Assembly: GCF_000761215.1 (NCBI RefSeq)
Contig: NZ_CP009438.1
Coordinates: 7,389,201-7,453,200 of the forward strand
Reading direction: 5' to 3'
DNA length: 64,000 bases
DNA from: Streptomyces glaucescens
Lineage (GTDB): Bacteria > Actinomycetota > Actinomycetes > Streptomycetales > Streptomycetaceae
Position 1 is the stretch's first letter. Each line of letters starts with the position of its first letter. Of the stretch, positions 46,508 through 54,586 are shown piece after piece. The notes under the pieces were generated by a model. The model was not told the DNA's origin. It was given only the letters and a program-made list of their open reading frames with translations, and made no database searches. Position numbers and translations under genes: made by a program.

Positions 46508-47297
46508 TAAAGGGTGTTGCAAAAGGCCGTGATCACTCAGGCTGACGCGGTGTATGGGCGGGTGCGGTCATGCGGCGAGGGCGAGGTTGTGCATGCGGGC
46601 GACGGCCTGGACGGCGCGGTGGAGGCCGTCACCGCGTTGGCGGCAGTCGCGGAGGATCTTGTAGTTCTTCATGCGGGAGAAGGTGTGCTCGACTCGGGCG
46701 CGGACCTTGCGATGCTGGGCGTTGTCCTCTTCCTCGGCTTTCAACAGCGGGCGTCGCGGTCGTTTGCGGTGCGGGACGATCAGGTTGGTGTTGATGTAGG
46801 CGCCGTCCCCGAGGACCGTCACACCCTCGCAGTGTGCGGCCAGGCCGGAGTCCCGCCAGGCTTTCGCGTCCGCCGTGTTGCCGGGCACCGGGCGGGGTGG
46901 CCACCACCAGGCGCGTCTCGGCGTCCGCGATGACCTGCATGTTCGCCGAGAACCGGTAGTTGCGGGACGAGGCTCCGACCTTGCGGTCGCGGACCGGGAC
47001 CAGGGTGCCGTCCACGATCCACAGCCGCTCGACTGCGTCCTGGGAGGCGCGGGCCGGCTCGATCGCGAGCAGTGGGCCGAGCCTTTGGATCACCCGGTAC
47101 ACGGTCGCCGGGTTCGTGCGGTAGTACACCGCCACCAGCAGCACCCGCTCGGCCAGCGGCAGCCGCCACGGCCGACCCCAGCCGCACCCCTTGCCACCAC
47201 GTTCCCGGACCGCTTTCAGTAACCGGCCGAACTGATCGACCCGCAGCCCGGTGAACGTCTCCACCCACACCCGCTCTGCCCTCAACACCCCAGCCAT
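46508..47297 (-). mobile_element. IS5-family transposase gene with frameshift and one IS tip
   Basis: On the minus strand MAGVLRAERVWVETFTGL starts at 47297. The first frame reads SQDAVERLWIVDGTLVPVRD (first Asp) and NYRFSANMQVIADAETRLVV. A one-base change near 46890 moves to the frame with PGNTADAKAWRDSGLAAH, VLGDGAYINTNL and ARVEHTFSRMKNYKILRD, with stop at 46568. This is the small IS5 group with an N-terminal helix-turn-helix. The tip TAAAGGGTGTTGCAAAAGGC is at 46508-46527. No opposite end is seen just upstream of the start codon. Confidence 0.8.
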
Positions 47298-47664
47298 ACA
47301 ACAGAGATGCCCGTTCACAGAAAGTGGTCTGACGCGCTCCCATCCGCAGCTGATGCAGGAGTCGGTCCCACTGATCAGCCCAGACCGCACCACCGCCTAC
47401 CGAGCAGCCTGCCGACCGACCTGTGCACGGCCGCGAATGGAACGCCGCACCCCTGACCCAGGGCGAGCAGGGCAGCCAGTGCAAGGGCCTGGCTGCCCTG
47501 GTAGTCGTCAACACCCTGCTCCGAACCGGGGCACAGACCGCGCCTCCCTGATCAGCGCGCCCAGGGCGCCTGCAGCCACATGCCCCGGCGGCTTGGACGG
47601 GTCCGACTCCCCGCAGTCGATCGAGGTCCGCTTGGCACCGCCGCGCCCGCCGAACCTCCGGAGG
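47298..47664. other. No recognised gene
   Basis: Open frames here have no start signals or recognisable motifs. It is probably decayed sequence between the IS and the remnant block. Confidence 0.4.
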
Positions 47665-47970
47665 TCAACTGGGAGCATCCGCGCGCGGTGGAGACGGACC
47701 GGCGCTCCCCGCTCGCCGCGCTGGCGAGGCAGGCCGCCCCGGCCCGACCCGCGCCGCTGCTCGTCGGTGCCGCCCCTCCCCCGTACCCGACAGGGAGGGG
47801 CGGCATCGCGCTGGGGGGCAACTGCTGCGGCGGAACAGGCCGCGGAGCTTGCCCGGCTCCTCATCTCCGGTTCCGTGTGGTGTGGCTGTCTGGAGGCGGG
47901 CGGCTTCGACGGCGGCTTCCTTGCGGACGACATCGGCGGCGTGGCAGTCGCCGCACACCGACAGGCGCCC
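47665..47970 (-). pseudogene. Fragment with a CGDCH motif
   Basis: The minus strand reads GRLSVCGDCHAADVVRKEA, then ARLQTATPHGTGDEEPG and KLRGLFRRSS. The beginning is at the IS-tip junction near 47978, so the upstream part was removed. The CxxCH may bind zinc. The tail after RRSS is low-complexity. The family is unknown. Confidence 0.4.
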
Positions 47971-47977
47971 GGCCTTC

Positions 47978-48262
47978 TAAAGGGTGTTGCAGAAGGCCAT
48001 CCTGGACGGCGAGCTGGTCGTGCCCGCCCACGGACGGCTGGACTTCGGGGAGCTTCAGCGGCGAGCGCGGCGCCGGGGTCGCAGTGCCGCCCAGGCCGCC
48101 GCCGAGGCCCCCGATATCTGATCGTCTTCGACGTCCTGGAGGCCGACGGCACCGAGCTGCTGGCCCGCCCCTACCGGCACCGCCGCGCCGTCCTGGAGGA
48201 GCGGTTCGCCCGCGGCGACCTGCTGTCCAGGTTCGGCGACCGCGTCACCTGGAGCAGCGGCA
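47978..48262 (+). pseudogene. ATP-dependent DNA ligase fragment joined to an IS tip
   Basis: Directly after an IS tip (47978-47998, TAAAGGGTGTTGCAGAAGGC) the plus strand reads AILDGELVVPAHGRLDFGEL and RARRRGRSAAQAAAEAP. A different frame then carries YLIVFDVLEADGTELLARPY and RHRRAVLEERF. DGELV and the YLIVFDVL strand are motifs III and IV regions of LigD-type ATP-dependent ligases. The catalytic Lys motif and the oligonucleotide-binding domain are absent. Confidence 0.75.
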
Positions 48263-48545
48263 ACGCCGGCCGCTGTTCGTCCGCCTCGCCCACGGCCGGC
48301 TCTGGTCAACCCCGGCGGCATCGGCATGCCCTACGGGCGAACCGGAGCACACTGGGCCCTGCTGGGCCCGGGCGTCGAACTCCGCACCACGCACCTCGAC
48401 CTCCAGGCCGCGATCGCCCAGCTCAGTCACGGCTCGTCCCATCCCGGCACCGAATGGGCCGACTATTCCTGACGCTTGCGCGACCGACGCCGACGCCCTC
48501 GCAGCCTTCGCCCCACGGGACGGACCAGACCACAGCCCGTGACGC
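48262..48545 (+). pseudogene. YfcE-type metallophosphoesterase C-terminal fragment
   Basis: One frame reads LFVRLAHGRLW, the next frame NPGGIGMPYGRTGAHWALLG and THLDLQAAIAQLSHGSSHPG, and the first frame returns with ATDADALAAFAPRDG. The VNPGSVGMPYG-like block is the C-terminal signature of single-domain calcineurin-like phosphoesterases. It is fused without a gap to the ligase fragment and has at least two frameshifts. Confidence 0.65.
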
Positions 48546-48681
48546 TGGCCCGAGCAAGAGGAGATCACCGCACCGCGCGCGCTGTGCCACCCGCGCCGGA
48601 CGGGGTGCGCCTGGAGCGCCAGCCCCTCACCGGCGCGGTCGGTGCGCCTTGCTGTGGGACGACGGCCGGGGCTCCGGTGAT

Positions 48682-49048
48682 TCACTCCTGCCCGCACAGC
48701 CTTCGGTAGGGCACATCCGTCAGGTACGCGCGCCACTGCTGCCGGGACAGTGGCCCCCGGCGCGGTGGCACGCCGTTTCGGCCAGGCGGTCGGGGTCGAC
48801 GGTGTACCGCTAGAGGGGCACGTGGCGGCCCACCGCGACAGGGTGCTGCCGTTTGGGGAGAAGGCCAGGGAGGTGATGTCGTCGCCGGCCGTGGCAAGGC
48901 CGGTGCCGAGCGGGCGGCGGGAAGGGACATCCCACATTCTCAGGGTGCCGGATGCCCCCACGGCCACCAGGACCGAGCTGTCTGGGGAGAAGGCCAGCGC
49001 TCCGGTCGACTCCTGCGCGGCGGTCGGGCCGTTCAGAGAGCCGCCGGT
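48682..49048 (-). pseudogene. WD40-repeat protein C-terminal fragment
   Basis: The minus strand reads AVGASGTLRMWDVPSRRPLG and DDITSLAFSPNGSTL, then in another frame GPLSRQQWRAYLTDVPYRRL and the stop. The W-D ending and the terminal LSRxQWxxYL-PYRR motif are typical of Streptomyces kinase/STAND proteins with C-terminal WD40 propellers. The upstream part is missing. Confidence 0.65.
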
Positions 49049-49065
49049 TGGTGCCTCTGGCGAAG

Positions 49066-49282
49066 ATGGTCAGCTGGTTCATCCAGCACTTCCCGACCTC
49101 GGCCCAGTGGTACCTCGGCGAGATCATGAGCGAGGCAGACAAGCAGCTCGGCATCCCTGCCCAGGTGACGGGCGAAACCCTGCGGAGGTCCGCGACCACG
49201 AACGGGGAACTCGACGGGCAGGCCGCGCGGGAGTTCTTCTCCCGCCTCGCTCCCGCGCGAGCCGGAGGACTGAGGTCCTTCA
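49066..49282 (+). pseudogene. Possible truncated ORF of unknown function
   Basis: ATG 49066 opens MVSWFIQHFPTSAQWYLGE, then ADKQLGIPAQVTGETLRRSA and FFSRLAPARAGGLR before entering the next remnant. Codon use looks coding. No family is recognised. Confidence 0.35.
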
Positions 49283-49324
49283 CCGATGATGAGGGGTGCC
49301 AAGCCAATTCCGTGGCTTGGCGCC

Positions 49325-49500
49325 CCTCGCCGTGGCCGTCATCCAGTCGGTCTTCCCTCAGGAGTCCGCCCACCGGCTGGCTTGGTGGCGCGCCCGCTGG
49401 AACCACCAGCAGCGGCGCGGCATTCATCGCCCGGCTCCTCGGACCACACGGCGGGCGGCCGCTGCGGACTCCGATGCCCCTGACCGCCATGGTGAATGAC
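49325..49500 (+). repeat. Second copy of the end of a small membrane-protein gene
   Basis: The frame AVIQSVFPQESAHRLAWW, ARWNHQQRR matches 55905-55990 (AIQSVFPQESAHRLA, stop, WRARWNHQ...). Nucleotide identity continues after the stop position of the other copy. Only the 3' region is present here. Confidence 0.65.
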
Positions 49501-49855
49501 CGCCTGGACTCAGATCCTTCCGTTCCGCATGTCCCAGGCCCTCTCAGTTTGTAACCCTCACCTGGGGGGCGGGCCCCGTCTGGGTCCTGATCTTTCGGCA
49601 GGCCGCAGTGCTGGCCCGTTGGCGAGGGCCGGGACTGGGGGTGCTGTACGGCGAGCGGGCGCAAGCGCCGTCTGCGGGCAAGAGCCGGGGCCGGGGAGGC
49701 GCTTGTGGTGGCGGCCGTGAGCATCGCGGCCGTCGCCGGGCAGGACACTGATGAGAGCCGGCACCGGCGTGGATCGCATCGTCAGCGCCGCGCCGTAGGG
49801 TGCCGGGGCACGGCCACACGGTCGTCGCCGCCACTCGACGGAGAGCAGATCCCGC
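49501..49855. other. No supported gene
   Basis: No recognisable motif in either strand. The sequence just upstream of 49856 could hold a promoter for the small gene. Confidence 0.4.
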
Positions 49856-50041
49856 GTGTTTCATGAGACGCCCATCTTCAGCCGCCTGGTCGCCGAGCGC
49901 GGAGATGTACCCGCCCAGGTGCGCGGTGAAGCCGAACGCATACGCCGCGACCTGGCCCGGGTGCTTCCCCAGGCGTCTGCACCCCAGCTGGGTACAGCGC
50001 ACACCGCCGGCGGACGGGCGGCCCCTTCAGTCGTCCGGTAG
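49856..50041 (+). CDS. Small hypothetical protein, 61 aa
   Basis: GTG 49856 reads VFHETPIFSRLVAERGDVPA then EAERIRRDLARVLPQASAPQ, an amphipathic, mostly helical protein. The strong codon bias and regular helix pattern suggest a real gene of the plasmid type. The ribosome site is weak. No family assigned. Confidence 0.45.
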   Translation: MFHETPIFSRLVAERGDVPAQVRGEAERIRRDLARVLPQASAPQLGTAHTAGGRAAPSVVR

Positions 50042-50099
50042 GGCAGGGAGCCGGGCGAGGCGGTGCAGGCCGCCGCTCGTCCGCCGGGCGGCGCCGGGT

Positions 50100-50483
50100 T
50101 CAGATACGCCAGGAGCGGAGGGTGTCCGCGATGTCGTAGATCTTGAGCCGAGTCTCGCGGGCCTTTCTGATCAGGTCGGACAGCGCTCCGTACGGCGGGT
50201 CGATGCCTTCACCGGACTGGTCGAGGTACTGGGTGGTGACGAAGGCGACGAAGAGGCTGTTGCGGTGGGGGAGCGGTTCGAGCCGCACGATGGTGTGCAG
50301 GAGCGCGGCAGCACGCCAGGCGGCGTCGGGGTTGGACTCGGCGAGCGTCGGTGTGCGGGTCTTGTGGCGGGCGACGGCCGCGACAAGGGACGAATAGTCG
50401 GTGACCGACACGTCGTCGTGGCCGAGGGCGATGCCCTGAACGTCCAGGAGCCAGGAGACATCGACGTACAGGGGTTCACTCAT
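50100..50483 (-). CDS. Fic/Doc-like toxin of a toxin-antitoxin pair
   Basis: 127 residues, start ATG 50483 overlapping the antitoxin stop by 4 bases (ATGA). It begins SEPLYVDVSWLLDVQGIALG and has DYSSLVAAVARHKTRTPT and WRAAALLHTIVRLEPLPHRN. Layout and length match Doc-type proteins, but the canonical HxFx(D/A)GNKR catalytic loop is replaced by EPLPHRNSLF, so AMPylation/phosphotransfer activity is doubtful. It may be a diverged or inactive relative. It is paired with a ribbon-helix-helix antitoxin upstream. Confidence 0.7.
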   Translation of the reverse strand: MSEPLYVDVSWLLDVQGIALGHDDVSVTDYSSLVAAVARHKTRTPTLAESNPDAAWRAAALLHTIVRLEPLPHRNSLFVAFVTTQYLDQSGEGIDPPYGALSDLIRKARETRLKIYDIADTLRSWRI

Positions 50484-50722
50484 CTGGCGGCAGTGGCTCC
50501 TCGGTCGCGCTCGGAGGGAGGAATCTCCTCCGGGAACGCCGCGTCGAACTCCTCGCGCAGCCGGTCTGCCCAGGACGCAGCGCCCGCCACGAACCGCTTA
50601 CGGTGCATCTCGCGCACGCCCAGGTCGTGCAGGTACTGCTTGAGGCTCTTGCCCTCAGCGGCGGCAGCAGCACGCACGCCTTCCATCTCTTCCTCGGTGA
50701 AGGACACATTCAGTGATGGCAT
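50480..50722 (-). CDS. Ribbon-helix-helix antitoxin
   Basis: 80 residues: MPSLNVSFTEEEMEGVRAAA then GKSLKQYLHDLGVREM forms a classic RHH (beta strand SLNVSF, helices after it), followed by a toxin-binding tail rich in acidic residues (LREEFDAAFPEEIPP). It is the first gene of the pair, as usual, and likely represses its own promoter through direct repeats just upstream. Confidence 0.8.
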   Translation of the reverse strand: MPSLNVSFTEEEMEGVRAAAAAEGKSLKQYLHDLGVREMHRKRFVAGAASWADRLREEFDAAFPEEIPPSERDRGATAAR

Positions 50723-50730
50723 ACCCGCAT

Positions 50731-50750
50731 GGTACCTACTTGGTGCCTAC
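50731..50750. promoter_or_regulatory. Direct-repeat operator upstream of the antitoxin
   Basis: GGTACCTAC (50731-50739) and GGTGCCTAC (50742-50750) are two 9-bp direct repeats one helical turn apart (11 bp), 8 bases before the antitoxin start. This is the expected spacing for cooperative RHH dimers. Confidence 0.65.
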
Positions 50751-50829
50751 CGAGGAAGCAGAGTAGACGCCCACGTCCCTTGGCCCGGTCCAGGACTGGC
50801 CGGGGACGGACGCACTGCCCGCCCGCTTC

Positions 50830-51357
50830 CCTTCCGGCGCACCGGATCGCCGGCCGGGCCGACAAGAAGTGGGCGATCGTCAACGACGCGACACGCATCC
50901 ACGCCGACCGCCGCCTCTACATGACCGCCCCCCCCCGCATCTTCGCCGCCCCCAGCTGGCCGAGTCCGCCGACACCACCCGCCCCCGCCCCCGCCGCCGA
51001 CGCCCGGCGGGGCAGGACGTGGACGCGTTCGCCAACTCCATGGACAACGAGGCAGGTATACGGCAAGAAGGTCGTCGAATATCCCCTCGCGCAGGCCGTG
51101 GCGGACGGCCGGGCGGCGGACTACCGCATCGTGGTGCCCACCCTCACCGGCACCGACCTGCGCCGCCGCCTGAACCTGCCCGCCCCGGGCAGCGCGACCC
51201 CCAACGGCACTGTCGGACAGGACGGAAAGGACGACGGTGCGCTGCGCACCACCGCCCTGCACCTGGCCGTCCTGCGCGCCATGACCGAGCACCGCCTGAA
51301 GAAGGTGCTGCTGACCAAGGTCGGAATCGGACTCACCCGCGTACCCGCCGGGCAGTG
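50830..51357 (+). pseudogene. Fragment of a terminal SF2 (DEAD/DEAH-type) helicase
   Basis: The plus strand reads WAIVNDATRIHADRRLYMTA and PRIFAAP (the TATPR-type motif III, here PPR in a C9 run). Another frame gives DVDAFANSMDNEA and the first frame returns with YGKKVVEYPLAQAVADGRAA and YRIVVPTLTGTDLRRRLNLP. These blocks occur in large helicases encoded at Streptomyces linear-replicon ends. Motifs I/II and the second RecA domain are missing; the end (TKVGIGLTRVPAGQ) is foreign. Confidence 0.7.
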
Positions 51358-51620
51358 ACGCACCGCGCGTCGCTCGCGCTGCTAACGCTGGAGCGGTGCG
51401 TCGTCGACCTGGCCAGCCCGGTACGCACAGGCGACCGGCTGCTCGGCGTGCCCGAGATGGCCGCGCTGGGCGGCATCACGGCCTCCGCACTGCGGGGCTA
51501 CATCGCCCGAGGCGAGAACGACGTGCCGCTGCCCCAAGCGGAGGTCGGCGGACGGCCCAGTGGTCCCGTCCGGTCGCCGAGGACTGGGTCGAGGCCCGGC
51601 CGAATGCCGGGAGGCGCTGC
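51358..51620 (+). pseudogene. HTH-type plasmid protein fragment
   Basis: Reads LLTLERCVVDLASPVRTGDR, then LLGVPEMAALGGITASALRG and YIARGENDVPLPQAEVGGR; a neighbouring frame carries WSRPVAEDWVEAR. The middle is a helix-turn-helix of a kind seen in Streptomyces plasmid genes. A frameshift near 51555 breaks it. Confidence 0.5.
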
Positions 51621-51874
51621 GGGCTGCGGTGCCTTCGCCCGCTGGCGCGGCGTGGGCGTCCCCGGCGCCGCGGTTGCCCGGCCGGTGACGTCGCTGTGGC
51701 CCGCCGCCTGCTCGCGGCCCGACGAGATGCTGCCTGCCGCGCCTGGCCAGCGCCCGCGCCGGGTACCGGCGGCAGGACGAGACGGTAACGCCGCCGGCGT
51801 TCTACGTTTCCGCCCGCCTGGGACCGGCAGGCCGTCTTCATCACGAAGACATCGGCCTTGGGCGGAAGGAAATC

Positions 51875-52162
51875 ATGATGAAGATCATCGAGGACGGCCT
51901 CTACGCCCATGACCAAGCCGCCGGCGGACCGCTCGCCGAGGCAGCCCTGCGGCGCGCGGGCGAGGCCGGGCGGCGGATGGAACGGCTTCAGCAGGACCCG
52001 GGCGCACTGACCGACGCCCAGCTGCGCGACGAGGTGCGCCGCGCCCTGCGTCACTTCATGCAGCGCGAACCGCACATCGGCCAGGTGACGAGCCTGGCTG
52101 GGCAGATCCGCAGGGGTACCCGCTGCGCCTGGCTGGTGTCCGACCGGCTCGCTCTGGCCTGA
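51875..52162 (+). CDS. Hypothetical protein, 95 aa
   Basis: ATG 51875 after GGAAGGA. The protein is helical and charged: KIIEDGLYAHDQAAGGPLAE, GRRMERLQQDPG, LRDEVRRALRHFMQREPHIG, ending TRCAWLVSDRLALA. No family or membrane segment seen. The good ribosome site and codon bias support expression. Confidence 0.6.
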   Translation: MMKIIEDGLYAHDQAAGGPLAEAALRRAGEAGRRMERLQQDPGALTDAQLRDEVRRALRHFMQREPHIGQVTSLAGQIRRGTRCAWLVSDRLALA

Positions 52163-52335
52163 CCGGACCCGCTCCACCGTCCCGGCCCCTGTGCACCGGG
52201 GGCCGGGACCTCTCCCTCATCTGGCCGGTGCGAGGGCTGCCCATGTATGGCCTGGGCCGACGAACAAGAGCCAGGAGCCGGCCCCGGTCTCCCGTACGAG
52301 CTGTGCAAACCCTGCGCGGCGGCGGCCTTCGCCGT

Positions 52336-52719
52336 TCAGTCCACGCCGTTGAGATAGTGGGTGCGGGGACGCTGCCGGGAGACGTCCGGTCGGAGCCGAC
52401 GCTTGAGAACGTTCCAGCGGTGCCGGGCGCCTTTCCGCGAGACGTGCCATGCGCGGCCGAGGTCCGCGAGGCTGGCGCCTTTCTCGACGGCCCGCGAGGC
52501 GTAGATCAGCCGAAGGTCGTCCAGCGCTTTCTGGTGGTCCTCCACAGCCGTCAGCAGAGCGAGCATGGCTTCCTTGTCGCTGTCGCCGCCCCATCGGGTT
52601 GATGACTGGCTGAGCGGCAGCATGACGCCGCTCTGGACGCGCTGGGAGGCCACCGACTTCGCCGCGTGCCGCTGGACCAGCGTGTGCAAGAGATGCAGAC
52701 AGTCCCGGTGATCCGCCAT
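52336..52719 (-). CDS. HTH-domain protein, 127 aa, possibly leaderless and autoregulated
   Basis: ATG 52719. The C-terminal half is a helix-turn-helix (LIYASRAVEKGASLADLGRA, WHVSRKGARHRWNVLKRRL). The N-terminal half is helical (EAMLALLTAVEDHQKALDDL). There is no Shine-Dalgarno sequence: a perfect palindrome abuts the start codon, so the mRNA may be leaderless and the protein may bind there. It is probably a plasmid-type transcription regulator. Confidence 0.65.
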   Translation of the reverse strand: MADHRDCLHLLHTLVQRHAAKSVASQRVQSGVMLPLSQSSTRWGGDSDKEAMLALLTAVEDHQKALDDLRLIYASRAVEKGASLADLGRAWHVSRKGARHRWNVLKRRLRPDVSRQRPRTHYLNGVD

Positions 52720-52739
52720 GCGACAAGAGTACTTGTCGC
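52720..52739. promoter_or_regulatory. Palindrome abutting the HTH gene start
   Basis: GCGACAAG-AGTA-CTTGTCGC is a perfect 8-bp inverted repeat, followed by a further CTTGTC half-site. It lies immediately upstream of ATG 52719 and is a likely autoregulatory operator. Confidence 0.6.
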
Positions 52740-52865
52740 CTTGTCAGGCATGCTTGTGCCGCTGACCTGGGACAACAAGAAACGGTCTTGCTCTTTCCGC
52801 AGCGCTGAGCCAAAAATCACCGCGTCTCACCCCTGCCCGAAAACACCGGGAGGGTAAGACAGCAC

Positions 52866-52896
52866 GGGCGAAGGAGACACCTCCTCGCCCTTTTTT
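52866..52896 (+). terminator. Rho-independent terminator
   Basis: GGGCGA(A)GGAG-ACAC-CTCC-TCGCCC followed by T6 (52891-52896). The stem has a single bulge. It is a textbook intrinsic terminator, unusual among the tail-less hairpins of this window. Confidence 0.85.
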
Positions 52897-52952
52897 CATG
52901 CCCGCATCCGGGCGCAGCCGGCGCCGTCCGGCTGCCGCGCCACCCCTTCACG

Positions 52953-52982
52953 GGCCCCGCTCACCACTGAGCGGGGCCTTTT
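52953..52982 (+). terminator. Second rho-independent terminator
   Basis: GGCCCCGCTC-ACCACT-GAGCGGGGCC is a perfect 10-bp stem followed by T4, 45 bases before the start of the next gene. The sequence after it repeats that after the first terminator. Confidence 0.85.
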
Positions 52983-53026
52983 CCATGCCCGCGTCCGGCC
53001 GCGGGCTCTGCACGAAAGGAACATCC

Positions 53027-53680
53027 ATGCCCGACATCTCCCGTGACCCCGTCTACCTCTGGCTCATTGGCGCACGCCCCACCACCGGGGCCGCAGCTCC
53101 CACCCCGGCAGACATGCCTGCCCGAAGGCCGGCCGCCGCTTCGGCTGCCGACATCGCCCGCCGTGAGGGCATCGACCTGGGCGACCTCTCCGCCTACCGG
53201 CCCCGCGACCGACGCGGCCGCCGGGGAAGGGGACACAAGCCCACCGTGCTCGAAACCGTGACCCGCTTGGCGACGGTGAGCTTGCGCATCCCGCGCCAGG
53301 CGGCACTCACGCACGCGCAGCGGTGGGCAGCCTCGGGCATCACCACGCCGGAGGAGGCCCTGGAATGGATCAGGCTGCTGGGCATCGGCGGCCTCGAAAC
53401 GGCACTGCGCCTGCGCAGGAAGTGCGTCACACCCGCCATGGAGAAGACCCGCCGGGAAACCGGGGAACGGGCCCAGCTCGCGGCCCGGGCCGCAGAAGAC
53501 CGCGTCTGGGCCGAGATCGCCGGACGGTACCGCCCCGGCGTTGCGGCCCAGCTCCGGCTCAACGGCTGCACCCTAGACATGCTCAATCGCGTCATCAACG
53601 GCAAGACCGCCGACCAGATGCTCCGCGAAGGACGCCCCGTCCAGATCGTCATCAACGCCCTGCGCGAAGCCCACGGCTGA
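53027..53680 (+). CDS. Hypothetical plasmid-type protein, 217 aa
   Basis: ATG 53027 with GAAAGGA upstream. An N-terminal segment (DISRDPVYLWLIGARP) and a Pro/Ala linker lead to a basic region (RPRDRRGRRGRGHKPTV). The C-terminal half is helical (TPEEALEWIRLLGIGGLETA, QLRLNGCTLDMLNRVINGKT). The basic middle suggests nucleic-acid binding. No family is recognised. It follows two T-tailed terminators, so it starts its own transcript. Confidence 0.65.
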   Translation: MPDISRDPVYLWLIGARPTTGAAAPTPADMPARRPAAASAADIARREGIDLGDLSAYRPRDRRGRRGRGHKPTVLETVTRLATVSLRIPRQAALTHAQRWAASGITTPEEALEWIRLLGIGGLETALRLRRKCVTPAMEKTRRETGERAQLAARAAEDRVWAEIAGRYRPGVAAQLRLNGCTLDMLNRVINGKTADQMLREGRPVQIVINALREAHG

Positions 53681-53800
53681 ACCCCGCGGTGCCGCGCCAC
53701 CCCGCGCGGCCTTTCCCGCGCGAGGAAGCATGACTGCGCCCGCCGCGAGCCGCCAGGGGACGAGGTCGGCCTGCGGCGGGCACAGAACCCACTCTTTGAC

Positions 53801-54575
53801 TCACAGGGAGGGGGACACCGGTTCGGCGTAGGTGGCGAAGAACCGGTCGTCGGTGAGCTTGTGGTGCGCGAGCTGCTCGCGGACCACCTGTTCGTCCGCC
53901 CACCGGTCCGGCGCGGCGGCGAGCGCAGCCGCGTAACTCGCCACAGCCTCCTTCAACTTGGCGAACGAGGCCGGGGTGACGACGCGCATGCCCGGCACCG
54001 CGGTGGCCTTGGCATCGGCGACCCGGCTGGGATGCAGCATCACCGCCAGGGCTTCCACCTCCGCATCGTGGTCGTTGAGCCAGCGAACGCTGCCGCCGAG
54101 CTGGTCCATGTCCTTCTTCGTGATCGTGGCGGTGGTGCAGCCCGTCTTCAGCTCAGTGACGGCCTGCTGCCCGGCCGAGAGCGCCCACAGGTTGTCCGGG
54201 CCGGTGCCGTACAGCTTCTCCGGGCGGCTGCTGGCGAACCCGAGATGCTCGCCCAGGCTCTTCCAGGCCGACTCGGCGTCGTCGGAGCGCTCGTCGTCGC
54301 CCCACACCACTTCCTCGAACAGCGCCTGCACGCCGAGCCTAAGGCTGATGCCGCCGCCGCGTTCCGCGAGGAACGCGGCGGCGGCACGGGACTGCACCGC
54401 TGCTGCCCTGAGCCGCACGGGGGCGGCGCCGTGCACGGACTGCAGGACGAACGTGTTGTCGGCCATCGCGCCGGCCAGGGCCTGCTGGGCGGCCACGGGG
54501 TCGGTCAGGTGCAGGTAGGCAGCCTTCTGCTCCCGCAGCCAGCCCCGCAGCGCCTGCTGGCGGTTGTCACGGCCT
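53801..54575 (-). pseudogene. C-terminal part of a large helicase-type protein with nuclease-like motif
   Basis: From ~54575 the minus strand reads WLREQKAAYLHLTDPVAAQ, FLAERGGGISLRLGVQALFE, WALSAGQQAVTELKTGCTTA, DMDQLGGSVRWLNDHDAEVE and, at the end, DRWADEQVVREQLAHHKLTD to TGA 53801. The ELKTG followed by KxDxDQLGGSxxWL resembles the PD-(D/E)xK nuclease core. It looks like the C-terminal domain of the helicases found at Streptomyces ends. The N-terminal helicase domains are absent; the 5' break coincides with a gene on the other strand. Confidence 0.6.
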
Positions 54576-54586
54576 TGAAGGAGCAT

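Noticed and set aside
47978..48545. A working LigD-like ligase or phosphoesterase gene
   Set aside because: Several frameshifts, missing catalytic Lys motif and direct fusion of unrelated fragments show decay.
49800..50041. Origin of replication or iterons near 49.8 kb
   Set aside because: No repeated iteron-like words or AT-rich block are visible; only a small ORF is supported.
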